A stretch of 64,000 nucleotides of DNA, taken from assembly GCA_038380435.1 (NCBI GenBank), contig JAWZYU010000008.1, positions 76,832,020 through 76,896,019 of the forward strand, given 5' to 3'. Below the pieces are notes generated by a model that was not told where the DNA came from, made no database searches, and saw only the letters and a program-made list of their open reading frames with translations. Positions 45,211-56,645 of the stretch are shown piece after piece (within the stretch, counting starts at the first letter, position 1; the number at the start of each line of letters is the position of its first letter). The stretch is from Ryuthela nishihirai (taxonomy: Eukaryota; Arthropoda; Arachnida; Araneae; Heptathelidae). The translations under genes and the position numbers were made by a program.

Positions 45211-45512
45211 AGTGTGTCCAAAAAATAATAGCAGGGTTTTGAAAAACTTTATGTAGGAAAATAATATACATATACAAGAAAGTAATATTTTATTGAAAGC
45301 ATATCTCAAATAGTTTTGAACATAATGTGCACCATTCTTGACACTGCATATCTCCATTTGGTATTCCACTTCTTGCCATATACACTACAGGATATCTTTT
45401 GTTACAAGCTCAGTTGTTTTTCTTGGCTTTCAAATGATTCAAGTCTCAAAGATTGTAAACATAATTCTTTTCAAAGCCCCATGAAAGGAAATTAAGGTTG
45501 TCAAATCAGGGC
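45211..45512 (-). pseudogene. Tc3/mariner-like 3' end
   Basis: The transposon end TACAGTGTGTCCAAAAAATA is at 45208-45227. On the - strand the preceding frame ends VEYQMEICSVKNGAH, which resembles the C-terminal R-x3-C-x3-NGAH-type ending of some Tc3/mariner transposases. The rest of the element has been cut by the LTR at 45517. Confidence 0.5.
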
Positions 45513-45516
45513 CATA

Positions 45517-46200
45517 TGTAACGTTCCAAAGAAATGCAAAATACTTTTTAGTTTGGATCCTTTTTCTGATCCAGTTAGTTTTATGCTCTGGATAGCTGAG
45601 ATGGGCACCAGGCAATAATTAACAAATTGCCAAAAAAAAAAATAGAGTAAATTAAATTAGGGTTCAAAATACCAGCGAGCATTAAAGAGTAAGAATTCAA
45701 AAATGATTGTCAAAATATCTAAATATAATCAAAACTTAATTCACGTTGCTCAAGAGAAAAAATTAGTAAAGACTCAAAAGGTTTAAATAACAAACAAAAT
45801 TATTTCCAAAAATCACTCATCAAAACTTCAATGAAGATACACACTGCACTAACTGTGCTCTCAACTGAGCTCTAATTCCTTCATGCTTTCACTTCTCTCT
45901 ATGTGCTATCTCACTATACTATGTGCTACACTGTGCTATTTTGCTACTGTGACTAGAATGTCACCGGTTTTAACAAGAGCCGAACGTGTCATGTTGTACG
46001 CCGGGAAAGACATTTACATAAAATGACAAGCAACGCAAGCTATGACGCAAGAGTGGGCGTGTCCTTGTGCATGCACTTTAGCGGGTGACAGTCGGAAGAT
46101 CAGAGTTGTGCATGCGCAACTCCTAACTCTTGGAAACGAGCGCTGTGATGCCAAAAAGGTAATAAAAATCCCCAAAATGATAAATATAACGTAAATTAAG
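45517..46200 (-). repeat. Solo LTR of the gypsy family
   Basis: Runs on the - strand from GTAAATTAAG-side sequence (46200) to the TGTTACA-like end, here GTTACA (45517). It includes the NRF-1-like palindrome (46102-46123) and GCGTACAACATGACACG. The first 50 bp are missing. Close to LTR B and the solo LTR at 22102. Confidence 0.8.
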
Positions 46201-46800
46201 TATGCAGGGTCACAAATGCTGCACAAATTTTAGCTTTCATGATTTTATGAATCCGTCTGCCCTCTTATGGACATCTTTTATTTGATCATTGCTTTTTACC
46301 ATCTGCTTTTTAAGATATACTGGATTAATTTAATAGACTTTGATTTTACTATACATATGTGTTTTTCTGTGTATATATATATATATAAAAAATCTGGATC
46401 GTTTACACTCGAATTAGATTTTTTTATATATATATAAAAAATACTGGTTCATTTGGGTTGATTTCATTTTGCATTTATACATCTATCATATTTTACCTGT
46501 TATTTATGCTCTTTGTAGTTTTACATTTTACCAGATTTGTGTACTTGTATTTTTGTTGTCATTTTAAATTTTGGTTGTGGGTTTTTGTATCTTTTACTGT
46601 TTATTATACCTTTCGTTTGGTGCATTATGGTCAGAGTTGCCGATGCACCATTAAACTCCAAACAACCAAACAAATGTTGCACATGTAAAAATTCACTAAT
46701 TACATTCAAAACTGTTTGAGTATACTTTAATTAAAATATTACTTTCTTGAATATGTATATTATTTTTCTCCATATTGGTTCTTGAAACCATTTTTTTTTC
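46201..46800. other. Unassigned intronic sequence with AT hairpin
   Basis: About 19-bp arms (ATATATATATAAAAAATCT and its complement) at about 46378-46437 enclose a 20-base loop. Short frames at 46458-46719 are not recognisable. Confidence 0.35.
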
Positions 46801-46809
46801 AGATATCAT

Positions 46810-47240
46810 ATATGGATGTATGCAGTTCACAAAATATTATTTGCATTGTATAAGGCAGCATGGTTTCCGACTTCCCAATATAGATGGCACCAGGAGCAAA
46901 TCGACAAATATGCAGGAATGTCTATATGCCACATTAGCTAAAGAAAAGGTTAGCTGCTGATGGTTTAGTGATTATGATGATGCCTGGCATGTTTCTGGGA
47001 GACACATGTTCAAATCCCTCTCGGTGCCAAACCACTTTTTTTTTCAGCTACATATTTCACCAGTTCCATGTATATAAGACTTTTTCTGTGATACTTTACT
47101 ATTGAATTATTTATTTAACACTATGAGTTTGAGTGACAAAAATATTATTTCCATCATACAAAGCAGCTTGGTTAGCTTCTTTCCAACATAGATGTGCCAG
47201 GAGTGAATCAACAAATATGCTGGAATGTTTTTATGTCACA
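46810..47240 (+). repeat. Direct repeat pair of about 125 bp with tRNA-like insert
   Basis: 46825-46940 and 47130-47245 share ATATTATTTGCATTGTA-, AATATAGATGGCACCAGGAG- and TATGCAGGAATGTCTATATG-type blocks at about 75 percent. Between them 46958-47035 is tRNA-like (GGTTTAGTGATTATGATGATG; B box ATGTTCAAATCCC), so the unit may be a SINE with body on both sides. Confidence 0.5.
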
Positions 47241-47330
47241 TTATAGCTGAATCAAATTTTGTTGATGCCATTTGACTACAATCTCATATATCATAATTAG
47301 TTCTCACAAACCACAGTTTTGAAAACCACT

Positions 47331-47502
47331 GTTCTGCCTCAACATGAAAATTGTATAAAATTGCATATTTAACTGATGTATATAGATAGCGTTATAGTAA
47401 TTTCTTTCTATTCTCTGTTCTGCCTCAACATGAAAATTGTATAAAATTGCATATTTAACTGGTGTATATGGATAGTGTTATAGTAATTTCTTTCTATTCT
47501 CT
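47331..47502 (+). repeat. Tandem duplication, 86-bp unit
   Basis: 47331-47416 and 47417-47502 are about 95 percent identical (GTTCTGCCTCAACATGAAAA to TTCTTTCTATTCTCT). The Tc1 element begins 4 bp after the second copy. Confidence 0.9.
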
Positions 47503-47505
47503 TTG

Positions 47506-48478
47506 CACTGAATTGACTTTGCATTAGTAACACCCCCTATGAAGAAATAGCCTAGTCTGTTTAGATGATTGCACACATAGTAATCAGTTTTCACATTGGG
47601 TTGGAGTTGTGATCTTTTGAACTTTGAACATGGTATGATTGTGGATTCACAACATTCAAATATCAGTATCTCAACAATAGCTGCCATGGTGAACTTTTCC
47701 CATTCTGCATTATCAGAAGTCACATTACTACCTGGCTCAACAGCTGTCAAACAACCATCCAAAGATCACATGTGGAACAATCGCGTGGTGTCAACAGCTG
47801 TGGTGAGTGATGCATGTCCCTCCTTGTAACACAGCAGCAATGCAACTCAGTGACTCAGCTAATCATCTTCAGATAAATTCTGTTTCTAACTCAATCATGC
47901 TGATGGGCATATTCACTTTTGGGGAAAGCAGTACAAGCCCATGACACCAGGATGCACCATTGGTGTTCAGTATGCTGGAGGCAATGGTGTTTCAGTTGGG
48001 GACTTTCTGTGGTGCGCCCTAGGTCCACTGGTCACTGTGAATCAACTGCTTGAAATGACTGCGTATCTATCTATTGTTGCTGACTAAATACATCATCACA
48101 ATGACAGTGTATTCAGACAACTCTAGTGTCTATTAACAAGATAATGCAGCATGTCACTTAGCCAGCAGATTGCAAACTGGTTTTAGAAAGCACGACAATG
48201 AATTATATATCCTCCCTTGGTTGCTCAACTCACTAGATCTCAACCCAATTAGGTATGATTAGGACTTATTGTATTAAGGCAATTCAATGCTCCAATCTTC
48301 TACCTGGCAATGTACAGGCATTAAAGGACTCATTGTGAAACACATGGGTAACACTACCACAGGATACTCTGCGACATCTTGTGGAGTCCATTACTCATTG
48401 TGTACATGCTCTATTAGAGGCAAAAGGTGTTCTCATGAAGTATTAAATAAGTGTTGCTAATTCAAGGCTAACTCAGTG
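47506..48478 (+). pseudogene. Tc1-like transposon relic with both ends
   Basis: Left end CACTGAATTGACTTTGCATT and right end (other strand) CACTGAGTTAGCCTTGAATT pair as terminal inverted repeats of about 29 bp; TA follows the right end. Inside, GCTIGVQYAGGNGVSVGDFL (47952-48010), LGPLVTVNQ (48025-48055), YLSIVAD (48062-48085) and QQIANWF (48160-48183) match Tc1. The catalytic Asp/Glu motifs are frameshifted or lost. Length is 973 bp, short for Tc1 (about 1.3-1.6 kb), so a piece of the N-terminus is deleted. Confidence 0.8.
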
Positions 48479-48604
48479 TACATTATAATGTTTATTATTT
48501 TTACTGGTAGGTTCACTTGAATTTTTAACAATTTATTGCACCTTTACTTTTATAGCATATGGTAGATTATCACAATATATGTACAATATTTTCTTTTAAT
48601 TCAG

Positions 48605-48692
48605 AAAGAAGTCATAGCAGCACTTCCTAAACTAATTAAATTGAATCCAATTGTTGTTAAAGAGGTATTCAATCGGTTATTAGGTAGCCATG
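48605..48692 (+). CDS. SYMPK: Symplekin exon (29 codons + 1 nt)
   Basis: Acceptor TTTCTTTTAATTCAG, donor GTGAGT. Reads [20 protein letters not shown] then VFNRLLGSH, one base over. It aligns with symplekin [28 protein letters not shown]. This is where the symplekin C-terminal domain begins. Confidence 0.97.
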
Positions 48693-49344
48693 GTGAGTAA
48701 GAATTTAATTTTTAAAATATAACAGTTCTGAAGTATTTCTATTCATTCGTGGAATGGAAATTTACAGTAAGATGTCCAGTTTTTTATAATAAATAACCTG
48801 GGTTTGTCATATAGTTTAATTTTTGTCTCTTTTATGTGATTATTTTTAGCAAGAATTAATCATCATACTAAACTTATTCCCTTTTTTTTAACCTCCAGTT
48901 GCCTATTTGAGGTTAATAGGCCTAAAGAACATTCTTTTTGGATTTATACTAGGATAGATTATTTAATTTGTGGACTGATGATCTCTTATCTTTAATCTCC
49001 ATTGCCACAGTCTTCTCAAAGGGCTCCCCATTGAAAGCTATGTGCTGAGGCCATTACCTAACCCAGGCATAAAATGCTTCTTGCAAGCTAGTTCATGAAA
49101 GTGTAGGAGCATCATTGTTGTGGCTTCTTGACCCTCTTAATCATTTCCAAAGCAACAGTTTTTTAATGCTGTTTTCAGATTGCTAACTAGCAAAAATTGC
49201 AACAATCAAGATTGAAAGAGGGGGGGGGGGATATCTCTCATTTCAGCAGTGATGTTGGTGACAACAGTTTAAACCAAACCAGCAGTATGTTGTGGTGCAG
49301 AAACCATTTTTCCCCATGGAATTCTTGTCACATTGTGATTGTTC
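48693..49344. other. Unassigned intronic sequence
   Basis: A 12-base G run is at about 49219-49230. No feature recognised. Confidence 0.3.
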
Positions 49345-49750
49345 GCCATTTACTTTTACTTAACCAGTTTCACTTTATTTACATTACAATTATAATTTTG
49401 GGGATTTACTTTAATTTGAATCATCATTCCCCCTCCCCATTCCACTTGCATAACTCCACATTTTGATTGATGGTTACTAAATGTGCATGGAAGGACATGC
49501 CCACTTATATCATCTAGCATGTGATCATCATACGCAAATGTGGCTTCCCCTCGTAATGACACTTACCACAATTTTTCAAGCCAGAGTGTATGGCAGAGTG
49601 ATAAGAGGTCACAGAGTAAGTTGCTTAGCTGCTAGTGTGAGCAATAGTTGATGGTAAGTTGGAGGAGGTTGGGGTTAGTTTTTGTGAAATGTTGCTTTTT
49701 GATGCAACATATTTCTGGTGAGTCTAGATTTTGAATAACATTTATTATAG
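49345..49750 (+). repeat. Partial gypsy LTR (divergent)
   Basis: Starts TTTACTTTTACTTAACC and includes TATAATTTTGGGGATTTA and the CATCTAGCATGTGATC block shared with 31118-31300. It ends without the TGTTACA terminus, close to a (CAT)n-bearing RTE fragment. Confidence 0.65.
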
Positions 49751-49766
49751 AAAACAAATATATAAT

Positions 49767-49980
49767 ACATCATAATTCTCAAGCAGTCATGGGTTACAGA
49801 GATTCAACCAGATTGTGCAATTTAGTTCTCCAAAACACATCTGTCCTGAGCTACATCTGCTTCACCTGGCCACTGTAGTCAATTCTAATAAGGTCTTATT
49901 TGACATTGTCTGCCTGTCACATCCTTGATTTCCCTCTCTTTCTGCAGCCTTTAGGCACATTGTTCATAACCCTATTTGCT
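49767..49980 (-). mobile_element. RTE 3' end fragment
   Basis: Reverse complement of the RTE C-terminal 200 bp (RWADNV-like region decayed, terminal CTCAAGCAGTCATGG). It is interrupted after CCTATTTGCT by a hairpin insertion. Confidence 0.75.
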
Positions 49981-50132
49981 AATAAATATTGAGATAAACT
50001 CAGATAAATTTGACAGTTCAACATCCAGTAATAAATAGACATTTTTGATGTCGATTTCAATTCCAGAGGAAAAACCCCGTGTTTTTCTCTGGAATTGAAA
50101 TTGACGTCAAAAGTGCCTATTTATTACTGGAT
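49981..50132. mobile_element. Hairpin insertion with 10-bp target duplication
   Basis: 152 bp flanked by CCTATTTGCT at 49971-49980 and 50133-50142. After a 42-base lead, arms 50023-50074 and 50080-50132 are reverse complements (CCAGTAATAAATAG... / ...CTATTTATTACTGG, about 90 percent). Non-coding; relation to the Penelope fold-backs is possible but their sequence is not shared. Confidence 0.75.
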
Positions 50133-50150
50133 CCTATTTGCTGTCCACGC

Positions 50151-50837
50151 AAATGAGTGTTCTACAGTTCAATTTTCATCTGAGCAATTAATAACAAAAG
50201 AATAAGGCTAACTAATAGTCATAAAATTATTATGCAGTGTGAAACTTATATTTTAAGTGAAATGAAAAACACACATGAAAATCAGCACCAGCTAGTGGCA
50301 AGTAGCAAGCACAGGATAACTGCCAATCTGCAGTGTAGAGCATCTTGCCACAAACAATACAACAAGCATCAAATACAACATTAAGTTGAGCCAGCCTAAG
50401 TAATGCAAGGAGACACAAGTCATGGTAATATAAATTTCCATCTTTTCTTTGTTCCTTTGTTCCTTTTCATTGTTTCTTTGGAACTTTTAAAGAATTAAAA
50501 GTCTCATTAAGTGAAAAAAATGTTAAAAAGAGCTCTTAGAATAACTAAGAAAAATAATGTAATTAGAATGTAGATTAGTGATTGCTTGAGAGCAGTTAAT
50601 GTTGAAACAGCAAAATCGTGAATTATTGAATATTTTTAAATCCTTTACTGTGTATTAAAATTAATTAAATATTATGCAGTGTGATATTTATATTTTAGGC
50701 GATCTGCTTGCTTCATCCACGCTTCCAGCAGTTGCTTTTACTGGTATTCACTTGTGTCCAGTCATTTGCTGATTGCCTATCACACAAGGAGTTATTTACA
50801 CCTTTTTTCACTCTGCAGACTAATTCCATGAACCACG
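50151..50837. other. Unassigned intronic sequence
   Basis: No TE end, RNA or exon recognised; one frame of 62 codons only. Confidence 0.3.
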
Positions 50838-51074
50838 TGATGTTCTACCCATTCACTTTTACTTTTACTTAACCAGTTTTGCTTAATTTACGCTATATTT
50901 ATCAGTTTGGGAATTTTATTTCCTTTTGGTGGTATGTTCTGATCTTCTTCCGAGCTGCATAACTCCTACCTTTTGATTGTCAACCGCTAAAGCGCGTGTT
51001 CAAGGACATGCCCTCTCTTGCATCATAGCTTGTACGCTTGTCAGTTTATGTAAATGTCTTTTCCGGCATGCAAC
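50838..51074 (+). repeat. Truncated gypsy LTR (5' part)
   Basis: Begins TGATGTTCTACCCATTCAC and follows LTR A to GGCATGCAACA, where it stops. The next base begins internal gypsy sequence of opposite orientation (copy C). Confidence 0.8.
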
Positions 51075-52456
51075 AGGAAATTTTGAATAAAAGGACACTT
51101 CTTACATCATTTACATATCACTGAACATAAGTAAACTAATAAGTATGCATGTGCAAATTTAATAAGATGACTACTCACATCGACACAATCTTCCATCACA
51201 ACTAAAGGTACCTCTTCCCATTCCTCCTGAAAAAAGTGTAAATCTACGTAGTGTAATTGCATACCAATGACTGTGACAGTTAACTGCATACTAGCATTAT
51301 CAGTCTAACTAGTATCGCATTCTGATACAATTTGAAAAGTTGTATACTATAACCTTTCCAAAAAAGCTTCTTAATGTCACTCCTAATCTGCTTAACTTTT
51401 AAAAAGGTTAAAGAAAAATTCAATTAAATTATATTCTGCTCTTTCACAGAATATAAATACAGATGCATCAAGCGGGTTACATAACTTCTGCTTATTCGCC
51501 TAACAGCAATCAAATGTATGAAATCTAATCTTCTTTCATACCTGCCATACGTAGAAAAATGGGTATTGATATGCTGTTAAATTCTCCTAATTACAATCAA
51601 ACATGCGAAGCTAAGAATTTCATTTTACAAAAAAGCAAGAGTGTAATCATCCACTAAAACTTCCCTAAACACAATAAATCGCAAGCTAGCTGAAATAAAA
51701 ATAGCATTACCTCCTCTCATCAAGCTTTATATCCCCCTCCCAAAGGAGTTTTGCTAGTGACCATCTCAGTAAACTAGTTTCTCATTGGGGACACCTCAAA
51801 GAAGGTACAAAAACTTCAAGACATCATATCATGGTCAGCTCATATATATATATGCAAACAAATGCTGCCAGTGTCATCCTGATAATTATGCATTATTGAC
51901 CATCAATATCACATGATGACATTGAACAGATTTATTCACATATACATCGTATCTAAGTGTAAAAAAAATGCATTTCAATTCAAATATATAAATACTCTTC
52001 CCAATACAATTTACATAATTACTGTATACTAAATTCTCTTTCATTCTCATCATTCACATCCATAAACATTTTATAATTCCTGAACTCCTTAAAGTAAACT
52101 TACAACACTCAATTCAGCTTTCAGTAAGGTGAAATGAAAAAAAAACTACAATATATAATTACACTTGAAATCACGTTAATACAATATATAACTTGTTATG
52201 GTTCGACCAGAACTTCAGATGAACCAGAATACATAAAAAAATTCTAATCACTTCATTATGTAAACTCAAACTATAAACTTTAAATAATAAATTCACTTTT
52301 CAAAAATATCAGAACTCCAAAGTTTCAACTCGAAATTAAACATTTCAAAATCTCCAAGTGTGAACAAAATAATTTTCATTCATCCCTGTCTTCATCTATT
52401 CCAGAAAAAAAAATAAGACATCATAAATAATTAGGGCAACAGTGGATGAATAATAG

Positions 52457-54847
52457 CACTGTTCTAAAAGGGAAAATTTTCTGTGGTTAACTGATGAATT
52501 CCTAAAGTATTTTGGTATGGGAAATTGAAATCTGAGATCAGAATTGGCCAATCAGGGTTAGTTTTAGAGTTATGGAGATATAACACATCAATTTCATACT
52601 TATTACTTGGGGAATGAAAAATCAGGAAATGTTACATCAAAAAAGTTGGCAACACTGACTTGTTTCCAATAGTTTATACTCACATGTTGGCAACAATGTT
52701 ATTCTATTCATAGTTTAGATAACTACTAGCCTGCCTCTGTATAATTTATTTTAAAAACGTATAAGTGACAAGATATTTATGGAATTAATATCAGTTTTTT
52801 CAAACTGTATTCTATGGTATGTAAAGATATTTTATGACAATATTTGTGTAATTAACATGACAGGTTTGTGAATACTTCTATTCTGTTGTTTTTTTCTTTT
52901 GTATTCTAGAAAATGCCCTGCCGAAAATGTCAATAAGGTAGACAACTTCTGTTATATTTGCGGAGAGTTCACCTTTGCAAGACACAAGAAAAAAGTGACA
53001 CCTATAATAAAGAGAGCATATAAACATTACTTTGGCTGTAAAATAGGAGATCAGGATAAGCAGTGGGCCCCTCACATATGTTGTGCAACTTTCTATGTGA
53101 AATTAATAAACTGGTGGAAGGGTAAAGGTAGCACCATGTTATTTGCTGTACCCATGATATGGATGGTACCAAAAGACCATTCCACAGATTGCTACTTCTG
53201 TATGACTAGAGTACAGGGCTTTACAAGCAGAAAATCAAAGAGACATTGATTATCCCAACTTATCTTCTGCAATACGACCAGTACCACATTCTGAAACTTT
53301 GCTCTAACTCCAAGTCAGGAAACAGAAGATGAAGAAAGTACTGGTGATAAGAGTGAGGTATGTGAATCACCTCCAGAAAGAAGTGATCTTTCCTACGAGG
53401 CTACCATGAATTCAACTCCACATTTTTTAATGCAGGCAGATCTGAACGATTTGGTTTGTGATATAGGGCTAAGTAAACTGAATGCTGAACTGCTGGGCTC
53501 TAGGTTGCAAGAATGAAATCTTGTTCAACCTAGTACAAGTATAACTTTATATAGAAATAGAGAATAGAATTTTGTTGCATTCTTCTCACCTGATGGCCAT
53601 TGAATTTCTGTAATGACATTGACGGTTTGATGACAGCTTTAGGCTTTATTTGTGACCCACAAAATTGGAGGCTCTTTGTAGATGCATCCAAAACTAGCTT
53701 AAAGACAGTTTTACTACATAATTGTAATTTAATGCCTTCTGTTCCAGTTGCCTATGCTAGTATGACCAAAGAATCATACGAAATTCTAGATTATAATGCT
53801 CAAATTCATTAAATATGCGGATTTCAGTTGAAAAATACGTGGGGATTTAAAAATCATTGCCATGATATTGGAAATGCAACAAGGGAACACAAAATTTCCT
53901 GGTTTCCTTTGTGAATAAGACAGTTGTGACAGAGCATCCCATTACTGGAAGAAAACTTGGCCAATACGTAATTGGAAAGTGGAAGCAAAAAATTTACAGA
54001 AGCAGACTTGTAGCTTATGAAGGCGTGATCTTTCCTCCCCTTCATATAAAACTGGGACTTATGAGCAATTTGTCAAGGCAGTGGATATATATATGGTAGA
54101 AGATTTGTCTACCTAACAACAAAATTCCCCCATCTTTCAGAAGCAAAGAAAAAATTTGTTGGCCCTCAAATAAGACGGTTGAAGAAAGATGTGAAATTTG
54201 ACAAATCTCTAACAGAGAAAGAGAAACTTATTTGGACATGTTTTAAGAAAGTTACAGACAATTTTCTCGGAAATAAGAGGTCTAAAGTTTATAAAGAAAT
54301 AGTAAACCAGATGCTACATGCATATCGGGATTTAGGATGTAACCTGTCTTTGAAAGTGCACTTCCTGCATTCACATCTGCACTACTTTCCAGAAAGCTGC
54401 AGTGACATCTCCGATGAAAACGGTGATAGATTTCACAAAGATATTTCAACAATTAAAAAGCGATATGAAGGGAAGTGGATGCCTATAATGTTAGCTGATT
54501 TTTGTTGGAATCTCAAAAGAGATAGCACAGATAAACATAAAAGAAAAAAATGATATACGTTTGTTATTTTTGTTATTTAATTATTCTGTATTCAATTTAT
54601 TTCTGCATAATATTCTGTAAAATTTTCTGTATAAATCTATAATCATTTTAATACTAAGGAGTAAGAATAATCTTTTTTTCCCCCTATTATTATTCATTGT
54701 AAACATAGGAATGAAATTAAAAATCATCTAACTCGAAAACTATCCCTGATAGAAAACATCTAAGCACAGATCTGAAGTCTGCACTAAAAAAACCTTAAGA
54801 ATTACACAACTCTTATTTAGAAAAAAAAAAAATTTTATAGAACAATG
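52457..54847 (+). mobile_element. TIR element carrying a conserved uncharacterised protein family
   Basis: The left end CACTGTTCTAAAA and right end (other strand) CATTGTTCTATAAA form short inverted repeats. TAATA lies just outside both ends (52451-52455 and 54848-54852), with one extra G on the left. Copy B lacks the insertion at this spot (GAATAATAATATACTTAAAT at about 15546), which confirms the borders. It encodes the broken protein at 52899-54553. I cannot place it in a DNA-transposon superfamily from the ends alone. Confidence 0.7.
52899..54553 (+). pseudogene. Uncharacterised invertebrate protein family, decayed copy
   Basis: The frame opens after a splice-like TTTTGTATTCTAG (52897-52909). 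A Cys-rich N-terminal region (NFCYICGEFTFA, then YFGCKIGDQDKQWAPHICC and DCYFC; about 10 Cys/His) could bind metal. Acidic linker (EDEESTGDKSEVCESP). Middle LSKLNAELLGSRLQE. Then DWRLFVDASKTSLK-like at 53655-53700, VPVAYASMTKESYE, CGDFKV-like, SCDRASHYW-like, PLHIKLGLM (54040-54066), VGPQIRRL-like, NFLGNKRSKVYKEIVNQM (54260-54320) and SLKVHFLHSHLHYFPE then ENGDRFHKDI (54345-54440). I know this order from multicopy proteins of unknown function in arthropods and cnidarians. At least five frameshifts or stops. Confidence 0.7.
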
Positions 54848-55048
54848 TAATATATTTAAAATTTCATTGTTGGCACTCTGTTGTGATAAATCATCATCCA
54901 GTTGTTTCCCTGGAGACTTCATTCCTGCATCTATCGATAAGCTAGTTGTAGGCACTTCTGAAGATCTCATCTATTGCACAATGACTACTTCATTGCTGGT
55001 TGTCGCTCTGCAGGCTCTCTGAATAGCTTGGCTTTGTGCTTTGCAGGC

Positions 55049-55651
55049 TTATTGCTGGCTGTTTCTAAATGATGCTTCAATAATAGAAAATTTCTTGTTA
55101 AATTCATCAGGATTATTATTTGCACTCAAAACAATTTCTAGGATGCTTTTCTCATTATTATTGTCTAATAGTTCTGAATTGTTTCGCTTTAAAACCTCTA
55201 CTACTTCAACATCTTTCCCATTAGCATCTTGCTTTACATCATCAACTTGTTTCTCTATATTCCCATTATTTAAACTGATAAGGCATTTTACAGTTTCTTC
55301 CTGATCATTCTGTTTTGGACAACAAGATAAATTAGAAAGTCCACTGGATTGCAGTTGCAATTTCAATTCACAACTGTGGTTAATTTCATCTAAAATTTTC
55401 TCATGTGGACATGAAAGATCAACTTCTGTATCGTTGTGAACTATTAATTCAGTTTTTTCATGACAAGTCTTCACAAACGGTAAATCCGTAACATTATGTG
55501 TACCAACACTGGCAAGACATAACTCATGAGAGAACTTTTCTTGAGGAACTTTGGCCTCGCGCTTCAAAGATCCTAATTTAAGTTTCTCGAATTGCCATTT
55601 TATTTGTAGCAATATTGCTCCAAGTGCTGTAGTCAGCCACAGAAATTGCAT
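55049..55651 (-). CDS. Acidic post-gag open frame of gypsy copy C
   Basis: 200 codons open in a copy whose gag is full of stops. It overlaps the gag zinc-knuckle region in a different frame: its first 25 residues read the knuckle out of frame, so the true start is probably later, near LKLGSLKREAKVPQEKF. The rest is hydrophilic with Glu/Asp/Asn-rich stretches (VDDVKQDANGKDVEVVEVL, ELLDNNNEKSILEIV). It could be a gag-pol linker. No protease, RT or envelope signature. In copy A the window ends before this region. Confidence 0.5.
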   Translation of the reverse strand: MQFLWLTTALGAILLQIKWQFEKLKLGSLKREAKVPQEKFSHELCLASVGTHNVTDLPFVKTCHEKTELIVHNDTEVDLSCPHEKILDEINHSCELKLQLQSSGLSNLSCCPKQNDQEETVKCLISLNNGNIEKQVDDVKQDANGKDVEVVEVLKRNNSELLDNNNEKSILEIVLSANNNPDEFNKKFSIIEASFRNSQQ

Positions 55652-55979
55652 CTGAAAGTTTCTCTATTATTCATAGCAAAAGTTTTTGGTCTAATTTTAT
55701 TATTCGAAGCTTGACAGGGAACATAAACTCTGCTTCTTTTGTTCTGCATCATTGTAGGTGTGTTCGGCACAAATTGTCGGGACCGTGTAACTTCCAGTCA
55801 TGCAGGAGTCATTTTGCAAGACTTAACCTGATATCTCTGATTTAGCGAGGATTTCATCCATTATTGATTTAATGCAGTTTCTGCAGATTCTCTTGTGGTG
55901 TATTGCCAAGCCAATTTGACTAAAGTTGAAATTGAATTTACATTTCATACTTCTAAAAACTCTTGTATGGGCAAAAGTA

Positions 55980-56645
55980 ATTGGGGCATAATGCAGTTTA
56001 TTATGTAAATTTTGGCGGCATCAGCATTGTACAGCTGGTATAACTCTACTGTACCCCAGATGAATGTTTCTATATCATCTCTTTGTCTTCATGAAAAAAG
56101 TTTTGTAGCTAGATGTATGAAATCATCATAAGGTCAGTAGATTTCCAAAAGATCGTTTTTAAAGTCTTCCCAAATATCTATTCCATGACAACATCCTATG
56201 TTATTCCAGCATTGCTTAGCACATCCAATTAAACAAGATACTGTGAAAACCACCTTTTTTGTTGCCGGGTCACTTCATGTAAACGGAAATGCTCTTCCAT
56301 GGACTTGACAAATGTCCATGATGACGAACGTTTTGAATTGTCGAACCTTATCTCAGGTAAAGGCCAATTAACATAAGGACTATAGTTAATAAATGGATTG
56401 CCAACTCATCGTTGTGGCAGTTGATAATACTCTGTTCTATCACTTGCTTCTGAGAGAACAAAAGATGGAACTTTACATTCAAAGTTCATGAGCTGATCTA
56501 GTATTGTCAGCAAATTTAGAGGTTTTTGTTGTTCCCCTTTTCTCTCGAGGATCTTTCTGTCATCACATCGTGCAACATATCTTTTACTTTTTTTAAGTCA
56601 GGAATCATTATGGTGGAATTGGCCATATTACTAACAGACATGTTT
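55980..56645 (-). pseudogene. Degenerate gag of gypsy copy C
   Basis: Colinear with 420-1160 of copy A but shortened in the N-terminal part and with several indels. Starts at the ATG at 56640-56642 (CAT on +). Non-functional. Confidence 0.75.

Noticed and set aside
46802..46948. Possible symplekin exon after TTTTTTTTTCAG
   Set aside because: The neighbouring real exons already join in phase, and the segment is a copy of the repeat at 47130-47245.
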